64,000 nucleotides of DNA from Scylla paramamosain. Taxonomy: Eukaryota > Arthropoda > Malacostraca > Decapoda > Portunidae. The position numbers were made by a program, and so were the translations under genes. The DNA lies in contig NC_087191.1 of the NCBI RefSeq assembly GCF_035594125.1, forward strand, positions 2,590,501 to 2,654,500, written 5' to 3'. The notes beneath the pieces were generated by a model. It was not told the DNA's origin, made no database searches, and saw only the letters and a program-made list of their open reading frames with translations. Position 1 is the first letter of the stretch. Every line of letters begins with the position of its first letter. Of this stretch, positions 13,801 through 26,466 are shown in pieces.

Positions 13801-16800
13801 TGTCTTTTTGTTTCCCAATAGGGAGTGCTTTGCATCCATTTTCGCGTTTTTTGTAGGTAACAAGCTCAAAAATACTCAAAATGTACCTTTTTGATAATGT
13901 TATTCTATTTCTTCTTATTGGTTGGTTTGCATCCGTTTTAGCGTTTTTCTACGTAAAACACCGAAAAGACACTTTTTCAGTAATTTTGTTTTAGATTCCC
14001 ATATAGAGAGACTTGCATGTTATTTACCGTTAGGGTGCCTATCAAGCTGAAAAACACTCATCAGACAGTTTTCTGGCAAAGACGTTTAATTTTCCCATAT
14101 AGGTGGCTTTGCATGCACTTTAGGGTTTGGTACATAAGAGTACGAAAAAAAAAAAGCTAAAATTAACTTTTTTGATAATTGACTCATAATTTCCTGAATT
14201 TTGCCCAAATTTTGGCATCTCGGTACCTGTGAAGATGAAAAAGAAAGAAAAAAAATATCGTATTTTTTATTTATTTATTGTTTTTTTTTCTCAATAAAGA
14301 GTGTTATTTGTGGCTTTTAGCTTTTTGGTAAAGATCTTAATAACACTGATAATACACGTTTCTCGTAATGTCTTTAGTTTCCCAAAAATAGGGTTCTTTG
14401 CATGTATTTAAGCGTTTTTATTGGTAACATGATCAAAAACACTCAAAATATATGTTTTTGGTAATGTTATTTTCTTTCTCCATAAAGTGTGTTTTGCATG
14501 CGTTTTAGCGTTTTGGTATATAAGGAGCTCAAAACACTTAAAGGCAAGTTCTTGGTAAAAATTGATTTTATTTCCATGTAAAGTGATTCCCCTGCTTTTT
14601 AGTGCTTTATTGCCTATCACGCTCAAAAACACTCAAAAGACACTTTTCTGGTAATGTCATTTTTTTTCCCACATAAAGCTGGTTTCACATGCAATTTGGG
14701 ATTTTGGTAACTAAGAATGTGAAAAGCACTCAAAATACACGCATTTAGTAAAGTTGTTCTGTTTCTCAATTAAGAGTGTTATTCATGAGTTTCAGCATTT
14801 TGGTATCTAGGAAACTTCTCCATATACACGAGTTTTTGCGTTTTTTGGCTTGTGGTTCTTTTGAACTATAAAACATTCATTATACACTTTCCTCGCAATG
14901 TCCCTTTATTTCCCAATATAGAGTGCTTTGTATCAATTTTCGCGTTTTTTTATAGGTAACAAGCTCAAAAACACTCAAAATATACATTTTTGGTAATGTT
15001 TTTCTACTTCTTGATATTGGTTGGTTTCCATCCGTTTTAGCGTTTTTCTACGTAAAACACTGAGAAGACACGTTTTCAGTAATTTTGTTTTGGTTTGCCA
15101 TATAGAGTGAGTTCTTTATTATTTATCGTTTTGGTGCCTAACATGCTGAAAAACACTCAAAACACAGATTTCTGGTAAGGTCGTATAATTTCCTCATATG
15201 AGAGGCTTTGCATGCACTTTAGTGTTTGGTACATAACAGTCCGAAAAAAAGCTAATATCAACTTTTTGATATAAATTTCTTATCATATAATTGCCCTAAT
15301 TTTTCCCAGAATTTTGGCATCTCGGTACTTATGCAGGTGAATAACAAAAAAAAAAAAAAAAGAAAATCATTTTATTTATTTATTTTTTTTTTTTTTTTTC
15401 TAAATAACGAGTGTTATTTGTGGGTTTTAGCTTTTTGGTAGTTAAGGAACTTAAAAACACTCATAATACACATTTCTCGTAATGTCCTTACGTTTCCCAA
15501 ACATAAGGTTCTTTGCATGTATTTAAGCGTTTTTATAGATAACATTATCAAAAACACTCAAAATACATGTTTTTGGTAATGTTATTCTGTTACTCCATAA
15601 AGTTTGTTTTCCATGCGTTTTATTGGTTTGGTATGTATGGAGCTCAAAAACACATATTGGCAAATTCTTGGTAAAAGTTGGTTTTATTCCCATATAATGT
15701 GATTGCCCTGCTTTTTAGTACTTCATTGCCTAACACGCTCAAAAACAATTAAAAGACACTTTTGATAATGTCATTTTTTTTCCCTCATAAAGCTAGTTTC
15801 TTATGCTATTTTGGGTATTGCTAACTAGGAATACGAAAAACACTCAAAATACAGGCATTTCCTAAGGTTGTTCTGTTTCTCAATTAAGATTGTTATTCAT
15901 GAGTTTCTGCATTTTGGTATCTAAAAAAACTTCTTTATATACCCGAGTTTTTGCGTTTTTCTACGCAAAACACTGAGAAGATACATTTTCAGTAATTTTG
16001 TTTTCGATTCCCATATAGAGTGAGTTCCTTATTATTTATCGTTTTGGTGCCTAACATGCTGAAAAACACTCAAAAGACAGATTTCTGGTAAGGTCGTTTA
16101 ATTTCTTCATATAGGAGGCTTTGCATGCACTTTAGGGTTTGGTACATAACAGTCCGAAAAAAAAGCTAAAATTAACTTTTTTGATAATATTCTTTTGTTC
16201 ATATAATTTTCCTGAATTTTCCCAGAATTTTGGCATCTCGGTACCTATGAAGATGAAAAAAAAATTCCTATTTTTTGTTTTTATTTTCTAAATAAAGAGT
16301 GTTATTTGTGGGTTTTAGCTTTTTGATACTTAAGGAACTTAAAAAAAAACACTCATAATACACGTTTCTTGTAATGTCCTTTTGTTTCCCAAACATAGTG
16401 TTCTTTGCATGTATTAAGCGTTTTTATAGATAACATGATAAAAATCACCCAAATTACTTGTTTTTGGTAATGTTATTCTGTTTCTCCATAAAGTTTGTTT
16501 TGCATGCGTTTTAGCGGTTGGGTATATAAGGAGCTCAAAAACATTTAAAAGGCAAGTTCTTGGTAAAAATTGGTTTTATTCCAATGAAAAGTGATTGCCC
16601 TACTTTTTAGTTCTTTATTGCCTATCACGCTCAAAAACGCTCAAAAGACATTTTTCTGGAAATGTCATGTTTTCCCACATAAATCTGGTTTTGCATGAAA
16701 TTTGGGTTTTTGGTAACTAAGAATATGAAAAACACTCAAAATACACGAATTTGGTAAGGTTGTTCTGCTTCTCAATTAAGAGTGTTATTCATGAGTTTCA

Positions 16801-19205
16801 GCATTTTGGTATCTAGGAAACTTCTCCATATACACGAGTTTTTGCGTTTTTTGCCTTGTTGTTCTTTTGAACTATAACACACTCATTATACACTTTTCTA
16901 GCAATGTCCCTTTGTTTCCCAGTATAGAGTGCTTTGTATCAATTTTAGCGTTTTTTTTTTTTTTTTTTTGACACTGAAAATAAACCTTTTTGGTAAAGTT
17001 TGGTAAATAAACGTTTTTTTTTTTTTTGACACTCAAAATGAACCTTTTTGGTAATGTTTTTTTCTATTTCTTGATATTGGTTGGTTTGCATCCATTTTAG
17101 CGTTTTTCTACATAAAACACTGGGAACACACGTTTTCAGTAATTTTGTTTTGGATTCCCATATAAAGTGAGTTCCTTATTATTTATCATTTTGGTGCTTT
17201 ACATGCTGAAAAACACTCAAAAGACAGATTTCTGGTAAGGTCGTTAAATTTCCTTATATAGGAGGCTTTTGCATGCAGTTTAGGGTTTGGTACATAACAG
17301 TCCGAAAAAAAAAACAGCTAAAATCAACTTTTTTGATAATATTCTCTTATCATATAATTGCCTTGAATTTTCCCAGAATTTTCGCATTTCGGTACCTATG
17401 AAGATGAATAACAAAAAATAAAAAATCCTATTTTTTTTATTTTTTTATTTATTTATTTTTTTTCTAAATAAAGAGTGGGTTTTAGGTTTTTGGTACTTAA
17501 ACTTAAAAACACTCATAATATACGTTTCTCGTAATGTCCTTTTGTTTCCCAAACATAAGGTTCTTTGCATGTATTTAAGCGTTTTTATAGATAACATGAT
17601 CAAAAATACTCAAAATACATGTTTTTGGTAATTTTATTCTGTTTCACCATAAAGTGTATTTTGCATGCGTTTTAGTGTTTTGGTATATAAGGAGCTCAAA
17701 AAGACTTAAAGGCAAGTTCTTATTAAAAATTGGTTTAATTCAAATGTAATGTGATTGCCCTTCTTTTTAGTGCTTTATTGCCTATCAGGCTCAAAAACAC
17801 TCAAAAGACTTTTTTCTGGTAATGTCATTTTTTTCTCACATAAAGCTGGTTTTGCATGCAATTTCAGGTTTTGGTAACTAAGAATGTGAAAAGCTCTCAA
17901 AATACACGCATTTAGTAAGGTTGTTCTGTTTCTCAATTAGGAAAGTTATTCAAGAGTTTCAGCATTTTGGTATCTAGGAAACTTCTCGATATCCACAAGT
18001 TTTTGCGTTTTTTTGCCTTTTGGTTCTTTTGAACTATAAAACACTCATTATACATTTTTCTTGCAATGTCCTTTTATTTCATAATATAGAGTGCTTTGCA
18101 TCAATTTTCGCGTTTTTTGTAGGTAACAAGCTCAAAAACACTCAAAATATACCTTTTTGGTAATGTTTTTCTATTTTTTTTTTTTTTTAATTGGTTGGTT
18201 TGCATCCGTTTTAGCGTTTTTCTACGTAAAACACTGAGAAGACACGTTTTCAGTAGTTTTGTTTGGATTCCCATATAGAGTGAGTTCCTTATTTATTTAT
18301 CGTTTTGGTGCCTAACATTCTGAAAAACACTCAAAAGACCGATTTCTTTTAAGGTCGTTTAATTTCCTCATATAGGAGGCTTTGCATGCACTTTAGGGTT
18401 TGGTATATAACAGTCCGAAAATAAAGCTAAAATTAACTTTTTTGATAATTTTCTTTTATCATATAATAGCCCGGAATTTTCCCAGAATTTTGGCATCTCG
18501 GTTCCTTTGAAGATGAATAACAAAAAAAAAAAAAAATCCTATTTTTTTTATTTTTATTTATTTATTTTTCTAAATAATGAGTGTTATTTATGGGTTTTAG
18601 CTTTTTGGTACTTAAGGAACTAAAAAAACACTCATAATACATATTTCTCGTAATGTCCTTTCGTTTCCCAAACATAAGGTTCTTTGCATGTATTTAAGCG
18701 TTTTTATAGATAACATGATCAAAAACACTCAAAATACATATTTTTGGTAATGTTATTCTGTTTCTCCATAAAAGGTGTTTTGCATGCGTTTTAGCGTTTT
18801 GGTATGTAATGAGCTCAAAAACACCTAAAGGCAAGTTCTTGGTAAAAGTTGGTTTTATTCCCATGTAATGTGATTGCCCTGCTTTTTAGTGGTTTATTGC
18901 CTAACACGCTCAAAAACACTCGAAAGACATTTTCTGGTAATATTATTTTTTTCCCACATAAAGCTAGTTTCGCATGGAATTTGGGGTTTTGGTAACTAAG
19001 AATGTGAAAAACACTCAAAATACAGGCATTTAGTAAGATTGTTCTGTTTCTTAATTAAAAGTGTTATTCATGAGATTCAGCATTTTGGTATGTAAGAAAC
19101 TTCTTTATGTACACGAGTTTTTGAGTTTTTTGCCTTGTGGTTCTTGTGAAACTATTAAACACTCATTATACACGTTTCTCGTATTGTCCTTTTCTTTCCT
19201 AATAT
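10859..19205. repeat. Satellite array, 11-monomer higher-order repeat
   Basis: The ~1.1-kb unit resumes; the CATGATC marker is near 14,428, 15,543 (as CATTATC), 16,434, 17,595 and 18,714. Several copies skip monomers: near 12,405 (4/5 to 1), 13,310 (10 to 11) and 15,960 (4 to 6), as expected from unequal exchange. Around 16,955-17,040 one monomer has been partly duplicated next to T-runs. No gene is supported in this stretch. Confidence 0.9.
13728..13751. other. Fold-back inverted repeat inside a satellite monomer
   Basis: Ten-base arms (CTTGTGGTTC and its complement) flank a 4-base loop. Sister copies continue after the left arm with 'TTGTGAAACTATAAAACAC', so the right arm and the following ~25 bases are a private change of this copy. 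Confidence 0.75.
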
Positions 19206-21540
19206 TTTTTTTTTTTTTTTTTATGTAGGAAGGATACTGGCCAAGGGCAACAAAAATCTAATAAAAAAAAATGCCCACTGAAATGCCAGTCCCATAAAAG
19301 GGTCAAAGCAGTGGTCAAGAATTGGTGGATAAGTGTCTTTAAACCTCCCTCTTGAAGGAATTCAAGTCATAGGAAGGTGGAAATACAGAAGCAGGCAGGG
19401 AGTTCCAGAGTTTACCAGAGAAAGGGATGAATGATTGAGAATACTGGTTAACTCTTGCGTTAGAGAGGTGGACAGAATAGGGGTGAGAGAAAGAAGAAAG
19501 TCTTGTGCAGCGAGGCCGCGGAAGGAGGGGAGGCATGCAGTTAGCAAGATCAGAAGAGCAGTTGGCATGAAAGTAGCGGTAGAAGACAGCTAGATATGCA
19601 ACATTGCGGCGGTGAGAGAGGGGCTGAAGACAGTCAGTTAGAGGAGAGGAGTTGATGAGACGAAAAGCTTTTGATTCCACCCTGTCTAGAAGAGCAGTAT
19701 GAGTGGAACCCCCCCAGACATGTGAAGCATACTCCATACATAGACGGATAAGGCCCTTGTACAGAGTTAGCAGCTGGGGGGGTGAGAAAAACTGGCGAAG
19801 ACGTCTCAGAACACCTAACTTCATAGAAGCTGTTTTAGCTAGAGATGAGATGTGAAGTTTCCAGTTCAGATTATAAGTAAAGGACAGACCAAGGATGTTC
19901 AGTGTAGAAGAGGGGGACAGTTGAGTGTCATTGAAGAAGAGGGGATAGTTGTCTGGAAGGTTGTGTCGAGTTGATAGATGGAGGAATTGAGTTTTTGAGG
20001 CATTGAACAATACCAAGTTTGCTCTGCCCCAATCAGAAATTTAAGAAAGATCAGAAGTCAGGCGTTCTATGGCTTCCCTGCGTGATATGTTTACCTCCTG
20101 AAGGGTTGGACGTCTATGAAAAGACGTGGAAAAGTGCAGGGTGGTATCATCAGCGTAGGAGTGGATAGGACAAGAAGTTTGGTTTAGAAGATCATTAATG
20201 AATAATAAGAAGAGATTGGGTGACAGGACAGAACCCTGAGGAACACCACTGTTAATAGATTTAGGAGAAGAACAGTGACCGTCTACCACAGCAGCAATAG
20301 AACGGTCAGAAAGGAAACTTGAGATGAAGTTACAGAGAGAAGGATAGAAACCGTAGGAGAGTAGTTTGGAAATCAAAGCTTTGTGCCAGACTCTATCAAA
20401 GGCTTTTGATATGTCCAAGGCAACAGCAAAAGTTTCACCAAAGTCTCTAAAAGAGGATGACCAAGACTCAGTAAGGAAAGCCAGAAGATCACCAGTAGAG
20501 CGGCCTTGACGGAACCCATACTGGCGATCAGATAGAAGGTTGTGAAGTGATAGATGTTTAAGAATCTTCCTGTTGAGGATAGATTCAAAAACTTTAGATA
20601 AGCAGGAAATTAAAGCAATAGGACGGTAGTTTGAGGGATTAGAGCGGTCACCCTTTTTAGGAACAGGTTGAATGTAGGCAAACTTCCAGCAAGAAGGAAA
20701 GGTAGATGTTGACAGACAGAGCTGAAAGAGTTTGACTAGGCAAGGTGCAAGCACGGAGGCACAGTTTCGGAGAACAATAGGAGGGACCCCATCAGGTCCA
20801 TAAGCCTTCCGAGGGTTTAGGCCAGCGAGGGCATGGAAAACATCATTGCGAAGAATTTTAATACGTGGCATGAAGTAGTCAGAGGGTGGAGGAGAGGGAG
20901 GAACAAGCCCAGAATCATCCAAGGTAGGGTTTTTAGCAAAGGTTTGAGCAAAGAGTTCAGCTTTAGAAATAGATGTGATAGCAGTGGTGCCATCTGGTTG
21001 AAGTAGAGGAGGGAAAGAAGAAGAAGCAAAGTTATTGGAGATATTTTTGGCTAGATGCCAGAAATCACGAGGGGAGTTAGATCTTGAAAGGTTTTGACAT
21101 TTTCTGTTAATGAAGGAGTTTTTGGCTAGTTGGAGAACAGACTTGGCATGGTTCCGGGCAGAAATATAAAGTGCACGAGATTCTGGTGATGGAAGGCTTA
21201 AGTACCTTTTGTGGGCCACCTCTCTATCATGTATAGCACGAGAACAAGCTGTGTTAAACCAAGGTTTAGAAGGTTTAGGACGAGAAAAAGAGTGAGGAAT
21301 GTACGCCTCCATGCCAGACACTATCACCTCTGTTATGCGCTCAGCACACAAAGACGGGTCTCTGACACGGAAGCAGTAGTCATTCCAAGGAAAATTAGCA
21401 AAATACCTCCTCAGGTCCCCCCAACTAGCAGAGGCAAAACGCCAGAGGCACCTTCGCTTAGGGGGATCCTGAGGAGGGATTGGAGTGATAGGGCAAGATA
21501 AAGATATGAGATTGTGATCGGAGGAGCCCAACGTTTCATC
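19206..21540 (-). mobile_element. Jockey/CR1-like LINE with near-intact RT, inserted in satellite
   Basis: This minus-strand non-LTR element has its poly(A) tail at the left end (T-run from 19,206 on the plus strand), then a ~120-bp 3' UTR, then a long reverse transcriptase frame. It is truncated at the 5' end inside the endonuclease, just before the SDH motif. The same satellite monomer flanks it on both sides, with about 10 bp of the monomer missing at the site. I saw no clear target duplication. Pieces of the family recur at 32,413, 33,588, 35,023, 38,405, 51,000 and 63,515. The exact clade is uncertain. Confidence 0.9.
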
Positions 21541-21543
21541 CAT
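19339..21543 (-). pseudogene. LINE ORF2: endonuclease C-end plus reverse transcriptase
   Basis: The first open part (21,543-20,041, 500 codons) starts in the end of the apurinic endonuclease (GSSDHNLIS). It then carries a full reverse transcriptase: 'NPRKAYGPDGVPP', 'IQPVPKKGD', 'NYRPIALIS', 'FRQGRSTGD', 'ALDISKAFDRVWH', 'SGVPQGSVLSP' and the catalytic YADD at residues 463-466. One in-frame TAA (20,041-20,043) interrupts it. The same frame stays open afterwards to 19,339, giving the C-terminal domain (225 residues counted from an internal TTG at 20,016), where another early stop occurs. The element cannot make full-length protein but looks young. Confidence 0.9.
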
Positions 21544-22415
21544 TTTCGCATTTTTTTGTAGGTGACAAGCTCAAAACACATCAAAATACATCTTTTTGGT
21601 AATGTTATTCTATTTCTTCATATTGGTTGGTTTGCATCCGTTTTAGCGTTTTTCTACGTAAATCACTGAAAAGACACGTTTTCAGTAATATTGTTGAAAT
21701 TGCTGAAAAAAACACTCAAAAGACAGGTTTCTGGTAAAGTCGAGTAATTTCTCCATATAGGTGGCTTTGCATGCATTTCAGGGTTTGGTACATAACTCCG
21801 GAAAAAAAGCTAAAATTATATTTTTTATAATGATTTTTTTTTTACAAAATTTCCCTGAATTTTTCCAGAATTTTGGTACCTATGGAGATGAATAACATTT
21901 TTTTTTCTCTCTATAAAGTGTTATTTGTGTGTTTTAGCTTTTTGGTACTTAAGGAACTTAAAAACACTCATGATACACGATTTTCTTAATGTCCTTTTCT
22001 TATACAAACATAGGGTTCTTTACATGTATTTAAGCGTTTTTATAAGTAACATGATCAAAAACACTCAAAATACATATTTTTGGTAGTTATTCTGTTTCTC
22101 CATAAAGGGTGTTTTACATGCGTTTTAGCGTTTTGGTATGTAAGGAGTTTAAAAAAACACTTAAAGGCAAGTTCTTCGTAAAAGTTGGTTTTATTCCCAA
22201 GTTATGTGATTTTTGTGCTTTTTAGTGCTTTGTTGCATATCACGCTCAAAAACACTTAAAAGACATTTTTTTGGTAATGTCATTTAAGCGTTTTTATTGG
22301 TAACATGATCAAAAACACTAAAAATACATGTTTTTGGTAATGTTATTCTGTTTCACCATAAAGTGTATTTTCCATGTGTTTTAGTGTTTCGGTATATAAG
22401 GAGCTCAAAAAGACT
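21541..22415. repeat. Satellite, 11-monomer type, continuing after the LINE
   Basis: Monomers resume from the point of LINE insertion. Near 22,285 monomer 2 jumps directly to monomer 11, so a shortened higher-order unit is present. The CATGATC marker is at about 22,050 and again at about 22,300. Confidence 0.85.
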
Positions 22416-22492
22416 GTAGCATCATTTACAGACATATATTTTCTTTGGTCATTTAGCATATAATTTACATAAAATGATATACAAAATTAGAG

Positions 22493-22530
<38 letters not shown>

Positions 22531-22648
22531 TGATAAAGACATGCTGTTGCTACAATGAGACAGATCATTTGTTGTGGGAGCTGTTGAACCACACTTAACA
22601 AGCTGAGGGAAGTGTAAAATATGTGGTCATTTATATATTTTGGTTGTG
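22416..22648 (+). repeat. Copied patch of unique DNA inside satellite
   Basis: About 230 bp, including a (TG)n run, closely match 23,698-23,938 in the same orientation and differ by only a few substitutions and the TG length. The patch replaces a few bases of a monomer. Both copies have GAC before the left edge and GCAAGT after the right edge, so both junctions carry microhomology. Confidence 0.85.
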
Positions 22649-23084
22649 GGCAAGTTCTTATCAAAAATTGGTTTTATTCCAATGTAATGTGATTGCCCTC
22701 CTTTTTAGTGCTTTATTGCCTAACACGCTCAAAAACACTCAAAAGACATTTTTTCTGGTAATGTCATTTTTTTCCCCACATAAAGCTGGTTTCGCATGCA
22801 ATTTGGGGTTTTGGTAACTAAGGATGTGAAAAGCACTCAAAATACACACATTTAGTAAAATTGTTCTGTTTCTCAATTAAGAGTGTTGTTCATGAGTTTC
22901 AGCATTTTGGTATCTACGAAACTTCTTCATATACACTAGTTTTTGCATTTTTTGCCTTGTGGTTCTTTTGAAATATAAAACACTCATTATACACTTTTCT
23001 TGCAATGTCCTTTTCTTTCCCATTATAGAGTGCTTTGCATCAATTTTCGTGTTTTTTATAGGTAACAAGCTCAAAAACACTCAT
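22649..23084. repeat. Satellite, 11-monomer type, right end
   Basis: Monomers 1 to 5 of the higher-order unit follow in order. The array stops abruptly at about 23,084, inside 'CTCAAAAACACTC', and unique DNA begins. Confidence 0.85.
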
Positions 23085-23423
<339 letters not shown>

Positions 23424-23697
23424 ACTTTCAAATTTATCAACATTTATTTACTTCTTGAAGTAATCATATTCATTTCTCTAGTGCTACTTCCAAGTTCCTC
23501 TCACTCTATCACTTTGTTCTACGACCACCCATCTTTGTTTCTTTATCTTCTTGTCCCATTTCCAACATATGCTCTTTCTTAGCTCCATTTGTCAATCTTG
23601 ACTCCATCATATTCATGTTAATAATCAGATTGGCTCCATTATATTCAGAATTTTCTGATAATTCTCCACTTTTCATTTTGCATGATTATCTTCATGA

Positions 23698-23776
23698 CTG
23701 TAGCATCATTTATAGACATATATTTTCTTTGGTCATTTAGCATATAATTTACATAAAATGATATACAAAATTAGAG

Positions 23777-23814
<38 letters not shown>

Positions 23815-23938
23815 TGATAAAGACATGCTGTTGCTACAATGAGACAGATCATTTGTTGTGGGGGCTGTTGAACCACACTTAACAAGCTGAGGGAAGTGTA
23901 AAATATGTGGTCATTTATATATTTTGGTTGTGTGCAAG
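23698..23938 (+). repeat. Second copy of the 22,416 patch, probable source
   Basis: It matches 22,416-22,648 and lies in unique DNA with its own continuous flanks, which makes it the likelier origin. It contains (TG)n at about 23,781-23,811. The surrounding 23,421-24,357 shows no coding sequence that I can support. Confidence 0.75.
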
Positions 23939-24357
23939 TACTGTGAGACAAGTCATAAAGGTTCACATGACTGCTGTACTGACAGGTGTGACCCTTTTAT
24001 TCAGTGTGGAGCCTGCAGGGGCTGACATGATATGGAGTGTTTAAGTCACTATAACAGCAGTTTTGTTTTGTATCTGATGAAATTTTTAAGGATACTAATG
24101 AAGGTCAGTATTGACTTTTTTTTAAGGAGGCAAGATAAAAGATATTTTGTAGCTTTATTCATCCATATACAGTATGTACAGTATTAGTAACAAGGGGAAC
24201 CCACCAACCTCTTTGTAATCTCCTAAATTTCATTTTCATCTTCCTTTTTCCATTCTCCCTTTATTGTATATTTTCAGAAGTTCTTATATCCTTACCCACT
24301 GTCTTTTTTCTCTTCACCTCCCCTTCCCTTCTGTTCCATTTCCTGGTGATGGCACAG

Positions 24358-24487
24358 AATTATCAACAACAAGCTTTTGATGGCTGAGGATGAAGCCCGA
24401 ATCAACCAGGTACAGGCCAGGCCATTAGCAGCAGGCATGGCCGCCGTGCCCCGCCAAGCCCGGGTGTTGAACCTGAGACCAAGCCAG
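24358..24487 (+). CDS. Probable internal exon of an unrecognised gene
   Basis: The exon is bounded by a strong acceptor (long pyrimidine tract, then GGCACAG at 24,357) and a strong donor (CAG/GTAGGTG at 24,488). The open frame across it reads 'LLMAEDEARINQVQARPLAA' and then 'RQARVLNLRPSQ', with GC-rich third positions unlike the surrounding AT-rich DNA. It ends in phase 0. The next candidate exon, at 26,180, starts in phase 0 and reads on without a stop. I do not recognise the protein. The splice sites are predictions from sequence only. Confidence 0.5.
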
Positions 24488-26179
24488 GTAGGTGTGTGGC
24501 CTGTACACCTAGCCACTTGTACTTCTTGTGCTTCACTTCCTATGCTGTCACATGAAACATATTTATTCCTTGTTTTCACAATGTTTCACTCTTAATTTTT
24601 GTACTTGTGTTGTGCTATGTATGTATGGCAGCATGTCCTCAAAACACTAAGCAACATGAGAGGGAAGGAAATGAGGTGGTGATTTATTATTTCTCTTATA
24701 TGACAATAAAAAAGTTAAAAGTTGTCAAAGGCATGTCAAGTTTGTGTGCAGGATTCTGCATTTGAGTGTTGAAGCATGTGTAAATTCACTTGATAAGTAT
24801 TTAGCTTTTTAAATTGATGTTTGGATGATAATGTGAAGGTTAACATGGCATTGTACTAATCTCCTAAAAAAGGCTGGGAACCATCTGTTCATAATGTGTG
24901 TAGGAGGCTCAACGTATCAGGTGTTTAAGCTTTTAGATTGTGATTTGATAGGAGGAATTATGTTAAGAAGGTCACATGACCTTGGTTGTCCATGTTGTAT
25001 AGAATGTTTTCCAATTAAATTTCTTTCAGTCTCCCTATCTTTTTTACAGAGATGTAGTTTAGATATTTGATTCCAAAGTCAGTTAAGTTTTTCTTTTTTC
25101 ATTCCTGATCAACTCTGTGCTCTTTCATAAGAGGCATTGATCTGTGCCTTTTCATAGAAGCATGGTCCATGACCTAGTGACATGCAAGGTTTATTGAAGG
25201 GACCTGAAAAAGAACCATATTACAGTGATGAAATTATTCCTTTGAAAGTATTGATGGCTGATCTCTTTCTATAGGTGAGGGTTAGTGTTCTCTACTGTAC
25301 CAAATACTGAACTGTCTTTTGTACTATTTCTCCATCTGTATCCTACCCAGTAATGGTAATAGACTGAGGAACTCCCCACCTTTGTTAATTTTTACTAAGT
25401 ATTGTCCTAGTGGTAATCAGATGCAGCATTGATTTGCTTAGGAGTTGGGTATCTGAGAATGAGTGGTTATTGGCACCAAGTGCAGCTCAGTTGTGGGTAA
25501 CTCCAGTTGTTGGGAGCATTCCATGGTACACAGATGGTGGGATAGTCTTGCCTTGGACTCTTGCAAATGTGTACTATGTCCCAGTGAGTTTTGTTTTTAT
25601 TTGACATGAATCCCAAGTTTATTTAGGCATTTCAGGGACTTATTGTGGGTGATGGAGATCTCCACAGCACTCTTCTCTTGGTGGGTGGGTAGCTGTAGAA
25701 AAATTCATATGAATAGAGATGTCAGATGTAGGTAAAATAGAGAAATGTTGATTTGATTGTGAACTAAATCCCACAACTTATATTATCTTTGATAAGAAAG
25801 GTTTTGTTTAGACCATGAAAATTGGATAAATGAAGTTGAGCATTATTTTACTGCAACAAGAAGGCACACAAAGTGAAGGAGATCGCATACTTGACTTTAG
25901 TTTGTTGTTCCTTTCATGGGGAACTTGTATCATTGTTAAAAGCTTAAATCCTGTAAAATAGCATGGATCCATTTGAATCTTTATTCAGTCAAAAGTTTAT
26001 ATGATGTGTAGACTATTCAAGCTTGCCAGCCTGGAGCCTGGAGCCTGCTTGTTGTAGAGTTGTCCTATGTTCTGTAGATTTGCTTGATATTATAAACAAT
26101 TATGATAAAATTTTTGTAAACAATTTTGTTCTTTATTTCTGTCAGTATCAGATTCAGTATTTTCTCCATCTTATGGCAG
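24488..26179 (+). other. Probable intron
   Basis: About 1.7 kb of non-repetitive, T-rich DNA between the two candidate exons. It contains no long open frame and no recognisable mobile element. Confidence 0.4.
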
Positions 26180-26329
26180 CATATATTTTCAACACAGAGT
26201 GAGGGCAGTGTCATTCCTCCTCTCCACTACCCCAACTTCTACTCCCAACACTACCACAGCAATGAGGGGTCTGGTGTGGTGGCTGAGGATTCTTTTGAAG
26301 AGGACAACACTTCTGCTTCATCTGAGCAG
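26180..26329 (+). CDS. Probable second exon of the same gene
   Basis: Two acceptors are possible (after GGCAG, starting 26,180, or after AACACAG, starting 26,198), and both are in phase 0. The donor is GAGCAG/GTCAGA at 26,330, also phase 0, so the exon is symmetrical. The product is hydrophilic: 'EGSVIPPLHYPNFYSQHYHS', then an acidic Ser/Glu-rich stretch 'EDSFEEDNTSASSEQ'. It joins the 24,358 exon in frame. No domain is recognised. The rest of the gene may lie beyond the assembly gap or outside the window. Confidence 0.45.
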
Positions 26330-26366
26330 GTCAGAAGGTGGATGGCAGCAGTACTAGTAGCAGACT

Positions 26367-26466
26367 NNNNNNNNNNNNNNNNNNNNNNNNNNNNNNNNNN
26401 NNNNNNNNNNNNNNNNNNNNNNNNNNNNNNNNNNNNNNNNNNNNNNNNNNNNNNNNNNNNNNNNNN
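26367..26466. other. Assembly gap (100 N)
   Basis: Exactly 100 undefined bases, a conventional scaffold gap size, so the true distance is unknown. The two sides should not be assumed to be one gene. Confidence 0.99.

Noticed and set aside
1..23084. Repeated array as a possible CRISPR locus
   Set aside because: Monomers are contiguous and diverged, with no unique spacers and no cas genes.
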